From NCBI GenBank assembly GCA_031285085.1, contig JAITWW010000129.1, positions 1 through 8,912 on the forward strand: a stretch of DNA of 8,912 bases, in the 5' to 3' direction. The translations under genes and the position numbers were made by a program. The DNA is from Candidatus Methanofilum arcanum. Lineage in GTDB: Archaea; Halobacteriota; Methanomicrobia; Methanomicrobiales; Methanospirillaceae. Shown here one piece after another: positions 6,641-8,912 of the stretch; position 1 is the stretch's first letter; each line of letters opens with the position of its first letter. The notes below the pieces were generated by a model that searched no databases, was not told where the DNA came from, and was given only the letters and a program-made list of their open reading frames with translations.

Positions 6641-6825
6641 GGAAAGTTGGCTTATGAGCAATCAGTTGGTACTACGAAACAATTTCGTTTTATTAATTTA
6701 AATATTATATTTGATTTTTAGAAAATTTTAAAATCTTAATTAATATTATAAATAATAAAAACGATGAATATTGACAATTGTTGATGGATTCAAACATGAC
6801 ACTGTCCAGCGTGGTTTCATATCAC

Positions 6826-7121
6826 TTGGACATTCCGCACCTATTCATTTCGTATTTTACAGAGTTGCTTATCCCTTTTCCACCAACCAAATAATACATT
6901 CTAATGATAATATATTATTAATCTATATCACTTCTGACGGTTGGGATGGTGAAAGGAGAAATAAAGTGGGTGAATGAGTTTAGTTCTCTCTAAATAAGTG
7001 GACAACATATTTATTAAAAAATATATTTAATCATACAGATGTGTTTTTACATGGGGAAAATGCTGAAATAAGCCTAGAAAAAATTGAGAAGAAAAAACAA
7101 GAAAGGGTGCGGAATGTCCAA
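6826..7121. mobile_element. 296-base non-autonomous element with perfect 16-base inverted ends
   Basis: TTGGACATTCCGCACC at 6826-6841 is the exact inverse complement of 7106-7121. The bases just outside form a 4-base direct repeat, TCAC (6822-6825 and 7122-7125), as expected for a target duplication. No intact transposase lies between the ends, so this is a MITE-like or internally deleted element. Further TGGAC motifs occur around it (GTCCAG at 6804-6809, TGGACAAC at 6999-7006 and 7126-7133), which may be subterminal transposase sites. An open frame without a start codon reads through the right end (containing NKWTTYLLKNIFNHTD, stop about 7160) and may be chance or a remnant. Confidence 0.65.
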
Positions 7122-7185
7122 TCACTGGACAACCTCAAATTCCTATTTCAAAGATGTTAAATATTATGAATGAATAAAAATAAAG

Positions 7186-7201
7186 ATGAGGTGTACCTCA
7201 T
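7186..7201. repeat. Palindrome ATGAGG-tgta-CCTCAT
   Basis: ATGAGGTGTACCTCAT has 7-base arms around a 2-base centre. The same ATGAGG/CCTCAT arms recur without spacer at 7478-7489. It could be a protein-binding site or part of an element end. Confidence 0.4.
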
Positions 7202-7421
7202 AAAAGATCGTTTATGCAATGCTCAGTAGGGCATTCATGGTACCTACATCATCTATTCATCCGCATTGGAGTTGTTTGGGATCACGACAGTGAGAGTGCA
7301 TCTTAGCGCGAAAGATACAGGAATTGACAAAGCTGCCACGCATGAGTGTGTGAATCTATCGTTTTTCCCTATAGTCGTTTGCCAATCATGCAAGAGTTAT
7401 GTTTGAGAGTTGTTGTTGAGT

Positions 7422-7474
7422 AAGAAAGTGGTTTTTCGTGCATGTTACAGTCTTTTGACTCGTTCCACTTTCTT
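7422..7474. repeat. 10-base inverted repeat
   Basis: AAGAAAGTGG (7422-7431) and CCACTTTCTT (7465-7474) are exact inverse complements with 33 bases between. No clear flanking duplication is present. It lies next to the perfect palindrome at 7477-7490. Confidence 0.45.
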
Positions 7475-7476
7475 TG

Positions 7477-7490
7477 AATGAGGCCTCATT
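7477..7490. repeat. Perfect 14-base palindrome followed by a T-run
   Basis: AATGAGGCCTCATT is fully self-complementary and is followed by TATTTTTA. It lies about 94 bases upstream of the ATG of the CX8C-module gene, so it could be an operator for that gene or a terminator for something to its left. Confidence 0.45.
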
Positions 7491-7531
7491 TATTTTTACC
7501 ACCAACCATCGAACATAACCCTAAGCGATAT

Positions 7532-7545
7532 CAATGAAAACATTG
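7532..7545. promoter_or_regulatory. Possible operator CAATG-aaaa-CATTG
   Basis: Inverted 5-base arms with a 4-base spacer sit 38-52 bases upstream of the ATG at 7584, within the likely promoter zone. The arms are short, so chance is possible. No convincing TATA box is visible; the best is the T-rich stretch near 7487-7498. Confidence 0.25.
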
Positions 7546-7583
7546 TCGCGTTGTAATTGAAAATCGTGAAATTTGTGATAGAT

Positions 7584-8411
7584 ATGAAAAATATATACCT
7601 ATTTATATGTTTAATGCTTGCAGGATTACTCATAGTTGCAAGCCCGGTACTGGCTGATGAAGGGGATAATGGGATCTGTTACGACGGTGACGAACCCTAT
7701 CCTTGTGACGGAGATGGTGACGTCTGCTACGACGGCGATACTCCATATGTTTGTACAGGCCTAGAAGATGAAGGTGAGAATGGGATCTGTTACGACGGAG
7801 ACGAGCCCTATCCTTGTGACGGAGATGGTGACATCTGCTACGATGGGGATACCCCATATGTTTGTACAGGCGATGAAGGTACAGAGGTTTTTGTTCCTGT
7901 AACTGATGGAACAGTTTTGGTTGGCTGGATGCAGATGTTAGAATCACAGCTTCTGAATAAATTCCATGCAATGGGTATGTCACAGGAGCTCGCGAAGGAG
8001 CATGCAGATCAAGTGCTAGCGCAACTCCTCGCGCTTATGGAGAGACTGGGCATGAGCAATATACCACAGTCTCAGGCACGGCTCATACTCTCTATCATTT
8101 CTTCTATGGAAGGAAAAGAAAATGGTGATGGCGTATGGTCTCTCAAGTTCGACGTTGACCTCGGCACGGGAGAGATATGGACAATAGGCAATAATGAACA
8201 AAAAGGATGGGATTTTAGTAGCCGTCAGATGGTCGATGAGACAGACGATGACAGAAGTGATTACAGACCCGATGGCGAAAATGGTGGAAATAGTGGAAAC
8301 GGTGAAAACGGTGGAAACGGTGGAAATGGCGGAAACGGTGGAAATGGCGGAAACGATGGAATCTGCTACGACGGCGATACTCCATATGATTGTACAGGCC
8401 TTGATGGCTAA
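7584..8411 (+). CDS. Secreted protein with five CX8C (CYDGDxPYxC) modules
   Basis: 275 residues from the ATG at 7584. GTGAT at 7575-7579 lies four bases upstream and MKNIYLFICLMLAGLLIVASPVLA is a well-formed signal peptide, cleaved after Ala24; a TTG at 7557 would only prepend nine residues. Five modules of the form CYDGD-[ET]-PY-x-C follow, at 32-41, 48-57, 69-78, 85-94 and 261-270, each with eight residues between its cysteines. Residues 25-61 and 62-98 are a tandem duplication. The middle (about 111-220) has two probable amphipathic helices (LESQLLNKFHAMG, LAKEHADQVLAQLLALMERLG) and a WSLKFDVDLGTGEIW hairpin. A Gly/Asn linker (231-257) leads to the last module. The paired cysteines suggest disulfide-closed hairpins outside the cell, and the dense Asp could bind Ca2+ or other metals; both are inference. 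I do not recognise a family. It appears to stand alone. Confidence 0.88.
   Translation: MKNIYLFICLMLAGLLIVASPVLADEGDNGICYDGDEPYPCDGDGDVCYDGDTPYVCTGLEDEGENGICYDGDEPYPCDGDGDICYDGDTPYVCTGDEGTEVFVPVTDGTVLVGWMQMLESQLLNKFHAMGMSQELAKEHADQVLAQLLALMERLGMSNIPQSQARLILSIISSMEGKENGDGVWSLKFDVDLGTGEIWTIGNNEQKGWDFSSRQMVDETDDDRSDYRPDGENGGNSGNGENGGNGGNGGNGGNGGNDGICYDGDTPYDCTGLDG
7656..7877 (+). repeat. 111-base tandem duplication coding two CX8C modules each
   Basis: Units 7656-7766 and 7767-7877 match at 100 of 111 positions by my count, with most differences at third codon positions, so the peptide is under constraint or the copies are recent. Each unit encodes 37 residues. Confidence 0.9.
8274..8354 (+). 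repeat. Gly/Asn-coding low-complexity tract
   Basis: Repeated GGAAAYGGYG-type triplets code for a GGN-rich linker (residues 231-257) before the final CX8C module. Such tracts vary in length by slippage and act as flexible spacers. Confidence 0.85.
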
Positions 8412-8429
8412 GGATAACTACTCATCCCC

Positions 8430-8436
8430 TTTTTTT
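8430..8436 (+). terminator. T7 tract terminator of the CX8C-module gene
   Basis: Seven consecutive T, 19 bases after the TAA at 8409-8411, preceded by CCCC. This fits archaeal oligo-T termination. Confidence 0.5.
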
Positions 8437-8461
8437 GCGAATCAAATGATCCGTAATTCCC

Positions 8462-8677
8462 GTCCAATAACTCTATCCACAGTGAAAACCCTGTGGTTTG
8501 AACGTTATTTTTGAAAGTGGTATGCAGATTTTGAAAAATATTTATATACTTTGCGAGCATGTGGAAATGCTATGTGAGTAGAATATTATATCCTATCCAC
8601 AGGAGAGGTTTCAAGCGCACATCACCTCTGAATTTCGCATTAGATGTTATTATCATTCGTGGATAGAGTGTCCAATA
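8462..8677. mobile_element. 200-base MITE-like element with 8-base target duplication
   Basis: The element spans 8470-8669. Its ends ACTCTATCCAC (8470-8480) and GTGGATAGAGT (8659-8669) are exact inverse complements and are directly abutted on both sides by the same 8 bases, GTCCAATA (8462-8469 and 8670-8677). This is the full signature of transposition. It has no transposase gene. Internal structure: CCACAG/CTGTGG stem at 8477-8496, CTATCCACAG repeated at 8473-8482 and 8593-8602, AGAGGT/ACCTCT at 8604-8629, and an archaeal promoter motif near 8541. It fills most of the gap between the CX8C-module gene and the gene at 8713. Several IS families make 8-base duplications, so the mobilising family is not known. 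Confidence 0.8.
8533..8548 (+). promoter_or_regulatory. Canonical archaeal BRE/TATA motif inside the MITE
   Basis: GAAAAA (8533-8538) followed after two bases by TTTATATA (8541-8548) matches the methanogen BRE/TATA consensus. Initiation would fall near 8565-8572. No plus-strand gene follows before the convergent gene at 8713-8907, so any product would be a short noncoding RNA or antisense to that gene. TATATA is symmetrical, so minus-strand use cannot be excluded. Confidence 0.45.
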
Positions 8678-8712
8678 GGGAACTACGGGTAAATAATAAA
8701 AACTGGATATAA

Positions 8713-8907
8713 TTATATGTCTTTTTCAGTTTGTGCTATTGTTACACACCAACCATTGGCATGGATAATATCAACTGCACTTCCTGCAACCTGATACTCA
8801 GATACAATCGTAAATGCATCTTTTGGCACCGGAATCTCTTCATCATCAACTATAACTGTTTTTATTTCTGCAACGTTGTTTATATCTTGCTCTGAAATGG
8901 CTTTCAT
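8713..8907 (-). CDS. Small conserved-looking protein of unknown function (possibly partial at the window edge)
   Basis: 64 residues from the ATG at 8905-8907 to TAA at 8713-8715, acidic, with VIVDDEEIPVPKDAFTIV and ending GWCVTIAQTEKDI. Only five bases upstream are visible (GGTTT in coding sense), which may be part of a ribosome site; the frame is still open at the edge, so an upstream start is possible. No signal peptide or membrane segment is seen. The composition and codon use resemble the neighbouring genes rather than the intergenic DNA. I recognise no family. A run of five T (8698-8702, minus strand) 11 bases past the stop could terminate it. Confidence 0.65.
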   Translation of the reverse strand: MKAISEQDINNVAEIKTVIVDDEEIPVPKDAFTIVSEYQVAGSAVDIIHANGWCVTIAQTEKDI

Positions 8908-8912
8908 AAACC

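Larger units (their letters stand above)
6084..7583. other. 1.5-kb low-coding region with mobile-element remains
   Basis: No large gene is convincing in this stretch between hppA and the CX8C-module gene. Longer frames at 6458-6721 and 6771-6977 do not resemble proteins; the first overlaps antisense to a real transposase fragment. What can be supported is listed separately: a possible 48-codon gene, the transposase fragment, a 296-base element with inverted ends, and several palindromes. Stretches 6316-6450 and 6680-6780 are very A/T-rich and hold nothing I can name. No tRNA-like sequence was seen. Confidence 0.6.

Noticed and set aside
6458..6721. 87-codon plus-strand open frame
   Set aside because: It runs antisense to the transposase fragment, has no ribosome site, and its 3' half is very A/T-rich with a low-complexity end.
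6771..6977. 68-codon plus-strand open frame starting with TTG
   Set aside because: No ribosome site and no recognisable protein character; it straddles the left end of the 296-base element.
7230..7406. 58-codon plus-strand frame (containing LFGITTVRVHLSAKDTG)
   Set aside because: It lacks a start codon and I cannot tie it to a family; kept only as a possible remnant in the palindrome finding.
7630..7983. 117-codon minus-strand open frame
   Set aside because: It is the antisense shadow of the repeated CX8C modules, with a His/Arg-rich repetitive translation.

Overview
The window looks archaeal, most likely a euryarchaeal methanogen of the Methanomicrobia (order Methanomicrobiales is my best guess; this is inference, no 16S is present). 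The reasons are an archaeal-type aIF5B (IF-2 homologue) with the closing PFWG motif, the C-terminus of an archaeal cofactor-independent phosphoglycerate mutase, HypC for NiFe-hydrogenase maturation, a membrane pyrophosphatase, A/G-rich Shine-Dalgarno sites such as AGGTG and GAGAGG, TTTATATA boxes, and T-tract terminators.

Left part (1-3317), ordinary housekeeping genes: the 3' end of apgM (+), then hypC (+), convergent with infB/aIF5B (-). Divergent from infB is an exported or membrane-anchored TPR protein (+).

Middle (3318-4013), 696 bases between the convergent TPR gene and hppA with no confident gene: a GC-rich island (about 49% G+C over 3421-3600) that is either a structured RNA or a decayed reading frame, a 51-base motif present twice exactly 294 bases apart, a 121-base imperfect hairpin with 17-base inverted ends, and a three-unit tandem array of palindromic T/A tracts just past the hppA stop.

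hppA (4014-6083, -) encodes a complete 689-residue membrane pyrophosphatase whose signature residues point to the K+-dependent, possibly Na+-pumping class.

From 6084 to 7583 there is 1.5 kb of low-coding-density DNA that reads as a mobile-element graveyard: a fragment of an ISKra4-type transposase on the minus strand, a 296-base element with perfect 16-base terminal inverted repeats and a 4-base flanking duplication, several palindromes, and one possible 48-codon gene.

Right part: a secreted protein (7584-8411, +) built from five CX8C modules of the CYDGD-x-PY-x-C type. Four are in a tandem duplication after the signal peptide and one is at the extreme C-terminus beyond a Gly/Asn linker. It is followed by a clean 200-base MITE-like element (11-base perfect inverted ends, 8-base target duplication GTCCAATA) that carries a canonical archaeal promoter motif, and by a small unrecognised gene (8713-8907, -) at the window edge.

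No multi-gene novel system is evident. The strongest candidates for something undescribed are the CX8C-module secreted protein, the two non-autonomous elements with intact ends, and the repeat-rich region downstream of hppA.
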